Positions 38,630 through 48,523 are shown, numbered from the stretch's first letter. The stretch is DNA of 64,000 nucleotides from Zygosaccharomyces rouxii (GCF_000026365.1 NC_012992.1:310001-374000), one strand, 5' to 3'. Notes: generated by a model not told the origin, from the sequence alone. Program-made: numbers and translations.

Positions 38630-39994
38630 TCATGTACATATTTTTGATAGATTCTTTTCTATAATTTCAATATAATCTTGGTGGATAATGACGAGATTTT
38701 GGCGACAGAAATCTGGATTTGCATTCTTTTCAAGAGTACGGATGCATGCCATCGATCTATCTTTTAGTTGTGCAAGTATTTTATAAAGCATGGGTTTAAT
38801 CTTTGGTAAGAAAAAATCTTCAGATATGTAACCCATTAGGAGTTTTTCCACTCTTCGAAAGTCTCCAGTGACTATTAAACTTAGTGCCACTATGACTCTG
38901 TAGCTTGCATCTTCGGCGCTTACGGTGTAATCCCCCCAATACCCATTATTTTCCAAAAACTTTTGTATTGTAGAGTCCTTAACCATATTAATAACTTCAG
39001 GAGTAATGTCGATATAGTTCCATTTGTTGTTCGGTATGACAAACCCATATTCATTGATCAAAAAATCGTTAGAATGAGCTCCATAATTCAATAAAACTTC
39101 TTCCCCCACAGTTTGGTAAGTATGGTTTCCACAATAAATACTAAATGGTCCTAATCCATGAGAGCTTCTATTTAGTGATTCCATCTTGGGAAAACAGTGC
39201 AGGTCGACATCCTGTGTATGGTTTAGAAAATCAACAAAGGGAACCATCGTGAATTTACTCAAAATATCATCCTTTTTCAGTGGAACTTCAGTGTATAGAC
39301 ACCTTGAGTTTATAATGCAATAAATGTGTAAAAATTTTTCAAATTGATCTTCTAGTGGTAGAGGAGACTGGAATAGATCATTCCAGGCGTTTAATATTGG
39401 CGATATTTTTTGCCAATCGTTTTCCACCAAATTGCTGATTCTCAACATGTTGTTTTTGGAAGCTGTGGGTAGAAGATCTAGCAAATCTTTGTAATCTGAT
39501 CTTTTTGAACATTTCCAAACTGCTGGAAATGATTTTAGTTCATCTTGAGATGGCCATACTGCAAAATAGGGTTCCCAAAAAGACTTAATTTGGTTTCCAG
39601 ACCATAGCGGTAGTAAAATCCATTCTCCTAAGATATAAAGTTCGAGCAATTGGAATGAGCTTAAGTTCAACAAAAAATCCTGATTCAATATCCCATAAGC
39701 GCGGTATCTGGGATCTAACTCATTCTCTTTAATTTTATCCGTTTCGGCCTTTTCAGTGACATTAGGAATTCTTATCCTGCTATTGAATTTGGAAATATGG
39801 TATAGTACTGTATGGAAGTTCAATTGACAAGCACTTGGTACAGATACTATAGGCTGGTTTTGCCTTATGATTCCACTTGAGAGCGTAACACCTCTGCCCG
39901 AAATTTCATTTTCGTTAACACATATGTTTTCTGATAGCTGGAATTGACCGTTATCGTTTAACCAGTGGGTCAAAGAAGCTATTTTAGTCTCCAT
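38630..39994 (-). CDS. RKM2: Rkm2-type ribosomal protein lysine methyltransferase (SET)
   Basis: 454 residues; yeast Rkm2 is 479. SETD6/Rubisco-LSMT-like organisation: the SET domain starts near residue 20 (GRGVTLSSGI), with a long helical insert, and ends with PFVDFLNHTQDVD and LLNYGAHSNDFLINEYGFVIP, which form the AdoMet pocket. A Rubis-subs-bind-like helical domain follows. Rkm2 methylates Rpl12 lysines in yeast. The call between Rkm family members follows its place after CBS2. Confidence 0.88.
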   Translation of the reverse strand: METKIASLTHWLNDNGQFQLSENICVNENEISGRGVTLSSGIIRQNQPIVSVPSACQLNFHTVLYHISKFNSRIRIPNVTEKAETDKIKENELDPRYRAYGILNQDFLLNLSSFQLLELYILGEWILLPLWSGNQIKSFWEPYFAVWPSQDELKSFPAVWKCSKRSDYKDLLDLLPTASKNNMLRISNLVENDWQKISPILNAWNDLFQSPLPLEDQFEKFLHIYCIINSRCLYTEVPLKKDDILSKFTMVPFVDFLNHTQDVDLHCFPKMESLNRSSHGLGPFSIYCGNHTYQTVGEEVLLNYGAHSNDFLINEYGFVIPNNKWNYIDITPEVINMVKDSTIQKFLENNGYWGDYTVSAEDASYRVIVALSLIVTGDFRRVEKLLMGYISEDFFLPKIKPMLYKILAQLKDRSMACIRTLEKNANPDFCRQNLVIIHQDYIEIIEKNLSKICT

Positions 39995-40627
39995 TTTCTC
40001 ACGATCTTAGTCTTTTGGAGTTTGATTCTCATCATTTTTTCGATGTCGCCAATATGATTGAAAAAGTGTATTAATGTTGGAAAAAATGAAGGCATGAAGT
40101 GAAGGATATTCAAATAAATGCACTTTCGCTTTGGTTGGAATGGTCCTGCTTGATATAATTTCTAGCCTACCAATCTACTTTTTTTTTTTTTTTTACAGAT
40201 CAATTGGTGCAATAATCATGGTTCCATAAAATATGATCAGAATTCTATAAATACAGATCAAATATGAGAACCGTTTGAAAACTTCGAGGAATTAAAAATT
40301 ATGTGATTGAAAAATCATACCAGAATATTTTAATTCCACTTGCACCGGTGTTTAATTCAGCATAGTTATATGTGTGTGTGGTTTTAATTCGCCGATGTTG
40401 AATTCCAACGATTCCTATTCATTATTGGTATCCTTCGAATACTAAAATTTTCCTGATCAAAACTAAGATTACAAGAAAATATGAAGAAGGTTTCCTATTA
40501 TTTTCTGGAATTGCATTACTTGTTATGGTTCAGTGTTCTATTAGAGCGTCCATCAAATGAAAATCATCATGAAAGAAATAGTAAACTTACAATGTTGAAT
40601 AAAAGCTAATGGGAAAGACAGTAAACC
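39995..40627. other. RKM2-LIP2 divergent intergenic region
   Basis: 633 AT-rich bases without a recognised gene. A 16-base T run lies at 40179-40194. A 42-codon frame at 40481-40609 (hydrophobic start, KKVSYYFLELHYLLWFSVLL) ends 18 bases before the LIP2 ATG; it could be a uORF or chance. Several shorter ATG-stop pairs are present. I looked for tRNA A/B boxes and saw none. Confidence 0.5.
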
Positions 40628-41623
40628 ATGTCTTTTGGTCTTTTTTGCAAGACTATTTTGAATAGAACGGAATTGAAGGGGGTACCGAAACTTAGAGGGG
40701 TGCAATCTTTCTCATATGCTACTGATTCATGTTCTGCCAAGAGGAAAACTCATCCCATCGATGAATCCGCTAAGGCCATCAGACATTTACAGTTTACAAG
40801 GCGCTTACCCTTCGAAAAAGGGTTAGAAATTCAAGAGCAATTTTCCAAAGCTCAATTGGATATTAAAGAACTTCATGCTAAGATTAGAAGAAGGCTTGCC
40901 AAATTACAGGAAGAGAATGTCAACATGACAATCAATGATAGCGAAAGGCAGATTATAGACAACATTTTATCGATGAAACCAAACCCAATAGTATTGACTT
41001 TTGAATTTGATCCGACTTATACAGGGGGGAAAAGGATTAAAAAGACTATGACTCCAGAACAGATAGCCCAATTTGAAAGTTTTGTTCCTTCTAGAGATTC
41101 CAGCGATGCAAGACCAAAGTTCGTACAAGTGGAAAGGGGTGGACAAATCACTTACCATGGTCCTGGTCAGATGGTCGCCTACGTCATCATGGATCTTAAA
41201 TCTTTCGATAATTTCCCAGCAAGATGCTTCGTCTCTGGTCTCGAAGACTCAGTCATCAGTACACTGAAAAACCTTAAGGTGGGTGATGGTCAACAGGCTT
41301 TGGATATTGACGCTAAATTAACCGAGGAGACAGGAGTTTGGACTGTGGACAACAAGAAAATTGCAAGTCTGGGAATTCATGTGAGACGTTCGGTGACGTC
41401 TCATGGGGTTAGTATTAATGTAAATCCTGATCTTTCCTACATGACAAGTTTTGAAATGTGCGGTTTACCTGGCGTTTTGCCAACATCAGTTGAAAAGCAA
41501 AGGCCTGACGTAGTTCTTAATGTACAAGATGTCGCCGTCAAATTTGTCAATGAATTGGCAAAGACATTGGGAGTGTCTACGGTGGAAAGAATGCAGCTGG
41601 ATGATATGGACTTGAAAGCATAG
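40628..41623 (+). CDS. LIP2: Lip2, mitochondrial octanoyl(lipoyl)transferase
   Basis: 331 residues; yeast Lip2 is 328. A basic N-terminus suits mitochondrial import. The LipB signature RGGQITYHGPG lies at 170-180, and KKIASLGIHVRR near residue 240 contains the conserved Lys. It moves octanoate from acyl carrier protein to glycine-cleavage H protein and onward to lipoate-dependent dehydrogenases. The fungal type has an N-terminal extension relative to bacterial LipB, as seen. Neighbours VPS34 and FAR10 flank it in S. cerevisiae; here YDR genes are inserted between. Confidence 0.97.
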   Translation: MSFGLFCKTILNRTELKGVPKLRGVQSFSYATDSCSAKRKTHPIDESAKAIRHLQFTRRLPFEKGLEIQEQFSKAQLDIKELHAKIRRRLAKLQEENVNMTINDSERQIIDNILSMKPNPIVLTFEFDPTYTGGKRIKKTMTPEQIAQFESFVPSRDSSDARPKFVQVERGGQITYHGPGQMVAYVIMDLKSFDNFPARCFVSGLEDSVISTLKNLKVGDGQQALDIDAKLTEETGVWTVDNKKIASLGIHVRRSVTSHGVSINVNPDLSYMTSFEMCGLPGVLPTSVEKQRPDVVLNVQDVAVKFVNELAKTLGVSTVERMQLDDMDLKA

Positions 41624-41798
41624 GTATTCAAGGTCGAAGAAAATACTGCATAATAATTCCGTAAAATATTCGTTAACATATGTGTGTGAATAAAAATAAA
41701 AGAAAGAGTAAGCATTCTGCTTAGTGCAGAAGCGGTATATACTAGAAAATACATTCCTTCCTGTAAATACAAAGAAGAGTTGGAAATATGACTGATAA

Positions 41799-41888
41799 TT
41801 ATTTTTCTTTGTTGTGAGAATTGCTATTATTATTACTATTATCATTATTATTATGGGTGTTGTTGTTGTTGTTATTACTGTTGTTCAA
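41799..41888 (-). other. 29-codon in-frame reading frame after the VPS64/FAR10 stop
   Basis: Directly after the TAA at 41889-41891 the same frame continues for 29 codons (Leu, then mostly Asn with Ser, Thr, His, Asp, and Lys/Glu at the end) to a second TAA. In the predicted protein this would add a hydrophilic lumenal tail after the tail anchor. The stop context (TAA TTG) is not a known leaky one. Confidence 0.5.
41824..41888. repeat. AAT/AAC trinucleotide tract after the VPS64/FAR10 stop
   Basis: A run of AAC and AAT triplets (minus strand) begins two codons after the VPS64/FAR10 stop codon. In that gene's frame it stays open for 29 codons, mostly Asn, to a TAA at 41799-41801. It lies in the space between convergent LIP2 and VPS64/FAR10 genes. 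Confidence 0.85.
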
Positions 41889-43454
41889 TTAATGCTCTGA
41901 TGAAAACCTCATAGCGAAAGCGACAAACCCAATTGAAATAGCACTTACGAAGAATACATTTCTACTGCTGAATTTTCTATTGCTGCTCCTCGTTGGTTTA
42001 TCGGCTTTTGCTGTGTCGCTAGTTTCTGTGGTTGATGTCTCATCGGTGGTAGGCTCTACATTTGAAGACTGTTGCTCTGCAAGGGCGGCATTCTTGGCAA
42101 GTTGTGAGTTTCTATATTTTTCCACTTCTAACCTCGTTCGTAAATCTTCTAATTCCCTTTCTAATTTTTTAATATGCATATCTTTTTCCTTTTCTTTGGT
42201 TTGGAATGACAATTTTAAAGTCTTATTTTCCTTTTCAAATTTATCTACTTGGGATTTATGTTCTTTTGAAATGGATTCCTGCTTCTCAGTTAATTTCTGC
42301 CTTAGAGCATTCTGTAGTTTAACTAATTGTTTATCATTTTTTTCCACCATAAGTCGATTCACATAGTCTAAATTGGTAATGTAGTTCATTAAAAAGCTTT
42401 CCATCGATTTTAGTTTGGTAAATTCATGTTTTTCCAATGATATCTCAGTAGCTAAAGTTTTCACAACGTTTATTAGATTAGGACTTGTACCAATGGAATT
42501 ATTGATGAAAATCCCACTCAGGATTTCTGTCTCTGATCCTAATACGGTATCTTCTAAATCCAAATTGTTAACGTCACCAAACATGGCGGCTTCAAATGCA
42601 GCTCGCTGAGCCGTCATCGATTGGGCTTCAGCATTAGTGCCACGAACTCCATTAATCTGTTTTAGAGCAGAAGCTGTGCCAGCCATTTTCTCACTCTGAT
42701 TTTTTGTAATTCCATTGAGAAAACTAGTACTTTGGTCGGAATCGTTGATCAATGGTATCACTGAAATATCCTCTACGAATGCACTAATCTTCCTATGTTC
42801 AAATTTACTATCGATATCAGTCCCCAGATCAATTACATCTCCTACTTTTAACTCAACATCATTCTGATCAATCCTGCTGCCATTAACAAACGTACCATTG
42901 CTTGATTTCAAATCACGGATGTAAATATTCCCCGTATTTGGATCACAACTTAATGCAGCATGGTTTCTTGAAAGCACCCGGGAATCAAAATGACCATTAT
43001 CAGGCCTCACTTGAGGCACATGTTGAGAATCTTGCTTATTACCACCATTGACACTCCCCATACCACCAAAACTTTGAGAATTACCACCATTAGAACTCAC
43101 CACGGGTCTTCCCAATTTTAAACTCTCTGGTTTAAATGGTACTACTAAAAATTTAGTCTCGAAGGTTTCATTCAATGATTTCAAAATGATAATATGCGTA
43201 TATTTGTTCCTTGGCGTTACAGGTATACTCAGTGGTTCTTGATCCGTCTTAGTTTTGTTCTCAGTCTCCTTCTTATTGACACTACTTGACCGCTTATGAC
43301 CATGTCCACTACTTTTAGAATTAGATCTAGTCCTCTTGCTTGGTGAGATAGTATCCTTTGCATTGCCATTACCATTGCCAGATTTGTTGCTCCCCATCAT
43401 GCTAATGCCGGACGCATGTGTGGGGGACCTCCAACTCCTTTCCACTTCTGCCAT
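41889..43454 (-). CDS. VPS64: FHA-domain tail-anchored protein (VPS64/FAR10 ancestor)
   Basis: 521 residues (yeast Vps64 604, Far10 478). A forkhead-associated domain spans about 85-215, with SRVLSRNHAALSCDP and RDLKSSNGTFVNG as the phosphopeptide-binding loops. A coiled coil covers about 350-455, and a hydrophobic segment at about 497-514 (NVFFVSAISIGFVAFAM) is a C-terminal tail anchor. These proteins belong to the Far/STRIPAK-like complex on the ER, which acts in pheromone arrest and TORC2 control. Position matches both VPS64 (before SPC19) and FAR10 (next to LIP2, THI7), so this is the unduplicated gene. The N-terminus is Ser/Asn/Lys-rich. Confidence 0.92.
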   Translation of the reverse strand: MAEVERSWRSPTHASGISMMGSNKSGNGNGNAKDTISPSKRTRSNSKSSGHGHKRSSSVNKKETENKTKTDQEPLSIPVTPRNKYTHIIILKSLNETFETKFLVVPFKPESLKLGRPVVSSNGGNSQSFGGMGSVNGGNKQDSQHVPQVRPDNGHFDSRVLSRNHAALSCDPNTGNIYIRDLKSSNGTFVNGSRIDQNDVELKVGDVIDLGTDIDSKFEHRKISAFVEDISVIPLINDSDQSTSFLNGITKNQSEKMAGTASALKQINGVRGTNAEAQSMTAQRAAFEAAMFGDVNNLDLEDTVLGSETEILSGIFINNSIGTSPNLINVVKTLATEISLEKHEFTKLKSMESFLMNYITNLDYVNRLMVEKNDKQLVKLQNALRQKLTEKQESISKEHKSQVDKFEKENKTLKLSFQTKEKEKDMHIKKLERELEDLRTRLEVEKYRNSQLAKNAALAEQQSSNVEPTTDETSTTETSDTAKADKPTRSSNRKFSSRNVFFVSAISIGFVAFAMRFSSEH

Positions 43455-43715
43455 AATGGTGTGTATTTGGTAAAGAACCCCAGCTTATTAACAATTCCAA
43501 TGTGCTGAAAATTTATAGATTGGTTTCGAACCGTTAAATCAGTTCGACCTTTTAGTTGTTTTGTGTGGAAGAATTGGTTTTGGGTTTGTTGATGAAATGT
43601 ATATGTGTAAAGGGAACAGGAAAGGAACCTTGTGGAGTGCGAAACCGATTCAATCTATAGTAACTAAGAATAATAAAGAAAAGTAAGTGGAAAGAGCCAT
43701 CGGGACTTTGAAGTG

Positions 43716-44189
43716 ATGGCAGAATCGTTGGAACGTAGTGTAGGTTATCTGGAGGCCAGTAATGAGCTACTTCGAAGAACGGTGACGAAGTTACAAGACA
43801 ATGCAGAATCAAACAATTTCCTAGCACAGACGATGCTTGATTGTAAAAGAGTATTTGAACTAGTTCCTGAATACGACGTGCATAAGGCTAAATTAGATCT
43901 AATTGAAGAAGTGGAGCCACTAGTGAGGACGCTCGAGGAGAAATTGGATAAATCGACGGTTAGGATGACAAGAGAATTGGATACTCTACAGCAGACATAC
44001 GAACTGAACAAATTAAGATTGAGTAAGAGTAAAGATGTGGAAACAGGTAACGAAATGGATGTGAGTACAGATGCTGTAATAATGACATCTTCTACCAATG
44101 AAGAATTGGCTCAGCTGAAAGATTTGAAAAGTAGAAAGATGGAATTACAGAGCCGATTGCAAATGCTAAGAGAATCGAAATCAAAATGA
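43716..44189 (+). CDS. SPC19: Spc19, DASH/Dam1 complex subunit
   Basis: 157 residues from the ATG at 43716; the codon before is a GTG and not needed. Yeast Spc19 is 165. It is nearly all helical coiled coil: ESLERSVGYLEASNELLRR at the N-terminus, then a second helix from about 50 to 105, and a C-terminal helix. The Dam1 ring couples kinetochores to microtubule ends. Its stop lies 8 bases from the convergent RAV2 stop. Confidence 0.93.
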   Translation: MAESLERSVGYLEASNELLRRTVTKLQDNAESNNFLAQTMLDCKRVFELVPEYDVHKAKLDLIEEVEPLVRTLEEKLDKSTVRMTRELDTLQQTYELNKLRLSKSKDVETGNEMDVSTDAVIMTSSTNEELAQLKDLKSRKMELQSRLQMLRESKSK

Positions 44190-44197
44190 GGATGAAT

Positions 44198-45217
44198 TTA
44201 AAGCTTTAAATTTGTGTAGTAATTGCTGACGCTATTTTCCAAGGCATTCAATTTGGAGGATGTTGATATGAGAAACGGATCACTGGTCGTTAATGCTACT
44301 TTACCGATTTCAATGACGACTTTATCATTGAAAGTGACACATCTATTGAGAAAATATTGTGCTTGAGGTAAAGTGGCCCATTGGGTATTGAAGCTCGACA
44401 ACATATTATTGATAAAAGTAGGTTGTTCGATGTGAACTCCGTTTTCCCTTAGGATATGTGATAAATTTTTAGACCGGTCCTGCGTCAATTGATCCTTAAT
44501 TTTGTCACTAAATGATTTACCGGTATCAGAATCAATATCACACCAGGGCTTCTTTGTCACTTTGCTCAAATTTCTAAAATCCACACACAATTCATTTTTG
44601 AAAAGTACAATTTCCAAACTTATTTCATGATGAGCACTCTCACAAAGTGATTCGTGATCCTGGAACAACTTCTTCATAGCATAGTTATCATTATCGGGGA
44701 ACGATAGGTTACGTGGTGGATTTTGTAGGAGATTAATAGATTTTGTAAGTAGTTGTAATATTTTGCCAATGGCACTGATAAAAGTTTCTGCATCTTTGGT
44801 CACCTCCAGTTCTTCTAATTGGTTTAAAACTGTCTTTAGGTTAGAGGTAAGGTCTTCGATCTGCTGTAGGGGAAATTGTGATTCTGGATGTTTCTTGAAT
44901 AAAACTTGTCTGCCTTTGTGGAATTCCGGAAACCTAACTAGAGCTTGGAAATCTACCAATTTACCAGCTTGTCTTGCAACAATACCTTTCACAGATGGAG
45001 TATCTCCGTATTCACTACCTCCACTACTTATGGGGATTTTGAAGACTTGATCACTCTGTAACATTTCAAGGCACCTCTCAACATTATCGATGATATTGGG
45101 TAATTCTGGTTTGATAATTTCTTCAATCAACCAGTTTCTCTCTGTGATTGTATCTTGACCAGCATCACGGCTTTCTGGACCTCCAAAATAGTCGTTAGGA
45201 TATATTTCAGCTGTCAT
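44198..45217 (-). CDS. RAV2: Rav2, RAVE complex subunit (V-ATPase assembly)
   Basis: 339 residues from the ATG at 45217; two codons further upstream reach a GTG. Yeast Rav2 is 351. It is a rogdi-family protein: NWLIEEIIKPELPNIIDNVERCLEML at the N-terminus and KPWCDIDSDTGKSFSDKIKD in the middle are characteristic. RAVE (Rav1, Rav2, Skp1) promotes V1-Vo joining of the vacuolar proton pump. Position between SPC19 and COQ4 agrees with S. cerevisiae. Confidence 0.93.
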   Translation of the reverse strand: MTAEIYPNDYFGGPESRDAGQDTITERNWLIEEIIKPELPNIIDNVERCLEMLQSDQVFKIPISSGGSEYGDTPSVKGIVARQAGKLVDFQALVRFPEFHKGRQVLFKKHPESQFPLQQIEDLTSNLKTVLNQLEELEVTKDAETFISAIGKILQLLTKSINLLQNPPRNLSFPDNDNYAMKKLFQDHESLCESAHHEISLEIVLFKNELCVDFRNLSKVTKKPWCDIDSDTGKSFSDKIKDQLTQDRSKNLSHILRENGVHIEQPTFINNMLSSFNTQWATLPQAQYFLNRCVTFNDKVVIEIGKVALTTSDPFLISTSSKLNALENSVSNYYTNLKL

Positions 45218-45350
45218 TCGCACTTTAACCTTAGAATAGGGTATTAGTGAAATTCCATCACTTTTAACCCTTCGGGATGTTTAGAAACTTTTCTACTACA
45301 TATATATACATGTTAGATATAGAGGTCCAGGGGAACAATTGCAAACACAA

Positions 45351-46349
45351 ATGCTCAGGCTAGGAGTTTCCAGGACTCCTATTAACCGCCAATTCGTCGG
45401 TTATGAACAGAGACGTCACTTTATAGTAGCATCCGCACTCACTTTGGGGGGATTCGTATTTGGTAAAAGGGCAAAATTAGCAGATGCTATGGAAAATGGA
45501 GAGTTGCATAATAAGAATAATGATGATGAGGCTATTCGTAAAGATCGTATGGATAAGAGATTGAAAAAACTTTCAGAGACGAGACCTATAAAACCACGTT
45601 ATGAAGGTCATGTTCCGCTCTATCCACATGAAAGAATGTTACTATTCGCCATATCTGGGCTCAAATCGTTCTTCCATCCAGAGGATGGTAATAATATTGT
45701 TAAATTGGGTGAGTCATCGGCTTTCCCCTTCGTATTGGAATCTCTAAAGCAGTGCATGTTAGGAGATGAGACTGGTAGACGTATACTTCGAGAACAACCA
45801 AATATTACCTCAGATACCTTAGATATGGATCGTTTGAAGAAAATGGACAAGAACAGTTTAGGCTATACGTATTACACATGGTTGATTACGGAAGGTGTTT
45901 CTCCAGATACAAGAGCCCCAGTGAAATATATTGATGATCCACTGCAGGCTTTTATATTTAAACGTTACAGACAGTGTCACGATTTTTACCATGCAATCAA
46001 TGGATTACCAATTATCATTGAAGGTGAAATTGCTATCAAGGCCTTAGAAGCTGCTAATATGGGTATTCCCATGGCTGCCTTGGGAGCTCTTTTAGCGCCA
46101 TTGCGTTTAAAGCCAATCCAAAAAGAAAGACTTTATGACATATACTTACCATGGGCTATAAGAACAGGATTAAGTTGTAAGCCATTAATTAACGTCTATT
46201 GGGAAGAGCTTCTAGAGAAAGATGTTAATGAATTGAGAAAAGAATTGGGTATTCAACCACCACCTAACCTGAGAGCCATTAGACAAGAGCGTTCAAAGAT
46301 TAGAAAAGAATTAAAAATGAAATACGACGCCTATGAGGTTGGTATGTAA
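45351..46349 (+). CDS. COQ4: Coq4, ubiquinone biosynthesis protein
   Basis: 332 residues from the ATG at 45351; four further codons upstream reach a TTG. Yeast Coq4 is 335. The N-terminus is basic and fits mitochondrial import. The zinc motif HDxxH is present at 210-214 (QCHDFYHAI), with the conserved Glu-containing helix GEIAIKALEAANMG after it. Coq4 organises the CoQ synthome on the matrix face of the inner membrane and carries out oxidative decarboxylation of the ring. Converges on the THI7-type gene. Confidence 0.98.
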   Translation: MLRLGVSRTPINRQFVGYEQRRHFIVASALTLGGFVFGKRAKLADAMENGELHNKNNDDEAIRKDRMDKRLKKLSETRPIKPRYEGHVPLYPHERMLLFAISGLKSFFHPEDGNNIVKLGESSAFPFVLESLKQCMLGDETGRRILREQPNITSDTLDMDRLKKMDKNSLGYTYYTWLITEGVSPDTRAPVKYIDDPLQAFIFKRYRQCHDFYHAINGLPIIIEGEIAIKALEAANMGIPMAALGALLAPLRLKPIQKERLYDIYLPWAIRTGLSCKPLINVYWEELLEKDVNELRKELGIQPPPNLRAIRQERSKIRKELKMKYDAYEVGM

Positions 46350-46458
46350 TAGTTATGGAAAATAAAAACATTAAAAGTATTCGTTAAAACTCTATAATTA
46401 AACAAAAAATGATGAAAGCCTGTCAAATGATCTTCAAAATTAAAAGATTCTTGTATTA

Positions 46459-48501
46459 TCAATTCGGCTTCTTGAACTTACCGAACGCCTGTTGCTGGAC
46501 TCTATTCCAATTAGGACTTTTAAACGAAAAACGATTTCTCCAACTCGACGAATTTTCATTGACTTCCTCTGTTGATATTTGTTTCTCTTTGTTTTCCCCC
46601 GATTCTTCCGATCCGCTGTATTCAGATCCAGGAGAAAGTTTCTCATGATCTTCCTTGTCACTACCGCTGACGTTTTCTAGGGTTATTTCATTTTTAGTGG
46701 AAGTACTACCGCTTCTGTGTACACGTTGGTCATGGTGATAAGCAATTTCATCGTTGGTAACTTCACTGTATGGAACCATACCCCTCTTTCTGGCTTCTTC
46801 ATCACTAAATGCACCATAGTAATCCTTATCATCATGCTTAATGTTAATCTTAAAGGGAAAGATAAGGCACAAAAACCAATAAACAAAGAAGGATATGAAG
46901 AATGAGAAAAATGAGTCACCGTAGTAGAAGTTAACTATACCCTTATTGTTGAATAAGTTATTATTGGTTTCCCAAGCCATACCTGGCAAACCTGGCGTCA
47001 TTCCTACAATCCATGCAACAACCGCTCTCCAATTAACCCCATAGTTATAATAATATTCACCGCGAAGTTTGAACGCCTCAGTGGTCGAATAATTACGTTT
47101 ATGCACTAGGAAATTATCGGCAATCATAACTGAAATTAGTGGAGTCATCACCACACCAAATGAACTCATAACCGTTAAGAAAGTGGAAGAAGAATTATAG
47201 AAATTCCAAGGTTGTACTGCAAACGACAACATAGCACAAAAGATGGCACCTCTCTTAATATTAACATATTTGGGTAAAAGACCTGAAAGATCCATACCAG
47301 TAGCAAAACCACAATTTTGAGCCGTGTAAGCGATTTGACAAATGACGAATGAAACACCAGCAAAGAATGAAGCAGCTCTGGCGCCCGCAGAATAACCATT
47401 TTTCAGCCAATAGTCAAAAATATCCATTGGCATCCAAAGTTGCTCACCATATAGTTTATGTGTAGTAGAAGCACCGATAACACCGAAAATTGGCACAATA
47501 GTAGTTGGAATCAATAGTGCAAGAATTGTACCCAGATAAACGGCTGTCTTTGAAGAACCAAACCTTGAATAATCACTTTGATTAACAGAACCTGGTGAAA
47601 CCGAACCAAACCAATAAGAAATCATATAAACCCAAGCCCATGCATAATCCGAACCAGTAGCAGTTGATTTAGTTGAGTTAAAGTCTGGACCTACACCATG
47701 ACATTTACTGGTTAAGTAAATGACAACTCCCAACATGGAACAGAAACTTGCTACACATGACCAAATAAGAACGTAGTTCAAACGATGAGGTCTCAACAAG
47801 TAGATAAAACATGTTAAAACTTGGAATAGAATAAATCCAATCAATTGCTTTGTATCCATCTTGACATGGGGAGTTAGGGTATTTTTCAGATGCAGGTAAT
47901 GGTGAGACCAAGAGTCTAATATCATATTAACACACAACCCACCTAACCAAGCATTGGAACCGTAATTGACAATACTCATCAGGATACGAATGATAACACC
48001 AATACCAGATCCATAAATCCCAAATGTAAAACGTTGTGTCAGTGTATAACCGACCTTATAGTCTAAACCAGGATATGAATTTCCCAACGTAAAAAGAATG
48101 GTCATCACATCACCAACGATATAACTACCAATTAGCGCAGGATAACTCAACCCGTAATCTGTCGCTGAAGAGGCACTAATCCATGTACCCACGGAGAAAG
48201 ACATAACCCCCCAGTAGGCAAAATTTGACCAGAACCCCCATGTTTGATGTTCCTTTCTAATGGGTAAAAGGTCAGGATTTCTCAAGAAACTCAGTGTCGT
48301 TCTCTCATCCTCTGGAACTTCCAACCATTTCATACAGCGACCAAATCTATGGCCCGCCTTGCTATTCGCAGACTTCTGTTCCGGCTGTTTCTCGTTATTA
48401 ATCTCACCATCACTATGGTCTAACCGATGAAATGAATCATCCTCCACTTCTTCTTCATTCCAGTTTTCTTTATCAACAGAAGCCACTGGAACCCTTGACA
48501 T
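46459..48501 (-). CDS. THI7: Thiamine-type NCS1 permease (THI7 family)
   Basis: 680 residues with twelve predicted membrane spans between about 90 and 560. The NCS1 core is conserved: TWGFWSNFAYWGVMSFSVGTW near residue 85, then VNYGSNAWLGGLC, WVYMISYWFGSVSPG, NQSDYSRFG and FYNSSSTFLTVMSSFG. It is closest to yeast Thi7/Thi72 (thiamine) and Nrt1 (nicotinamide riboside). Position between FAR10 and TOP3 favours THI7. Yeast Thi7 is 598 residues; here both cytosolic tails are longer, with a Ser/Glu/Lys-rich C-terminus. Substrate is inferred. A TATATAAA box lies 75-83 bases upstream of the ATG. Confidence 0.93.
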   Translation of the reverse strand: MSRVPVASVDKENWNEEEVEDDSFHRLDHSDGEINNEKQPEQKSANSKAGHRFGRCMKWLEVPEDERTTLSFLRNPDLLPIRKEHQTWGFWSNFAYWGVMSFSVGTWISASSATDYGLSYPALIGSYIVGDVMTILFTLGNSYPGLDYKVGYTLTQRFTFGIYGSGIGVIIRILMSIVNYGSNAWLGGLCVNMILDSWSHHYLHLKNTLTPHVKMDTKQLIGFILFQVLTCFIYLLRPHRLNYVLIWSCVASFCSMLGVVIYLTSKCHGVGPDFNSTKSTATGSDYAWAWVYMISYWFGSVSPGSVNQSDYSRFGSSKTAVYLGTILALLIPTTIVPIFGVIGASTTHKLYGEQLWMPMDIFDYWLKNGYSAGARAASFFAGVSFVICQIAYTAQNCGFATGMDLSGLLPKYVNIKRGAIFCAMLSFAVQPWNFYNSSSTFLTVMSSFGVVMTPLISVMIADNFLVHKRNYSTTEAFKLRGEYYYNYGVNWRAVVAWIVGMTPGLPGMAWETNNNLFNNKGIVNFYYGDSFFSFFISFFVYWFLCLIFPFKINIKHDDKDYYGAFSDEEARKRGMVPYSEVTNDEIAYHHDQRVHRSGSTSTKNEITLENVSGSDKEDHEKLSPGSEYSGSEESGENKEKQISTEEVNENSSSWRNRFSFKSPNWNRVQQQAFGKFKKPN

Positions 48502-48523
48502 TTCTATGGTCTATTGTCCTTGG

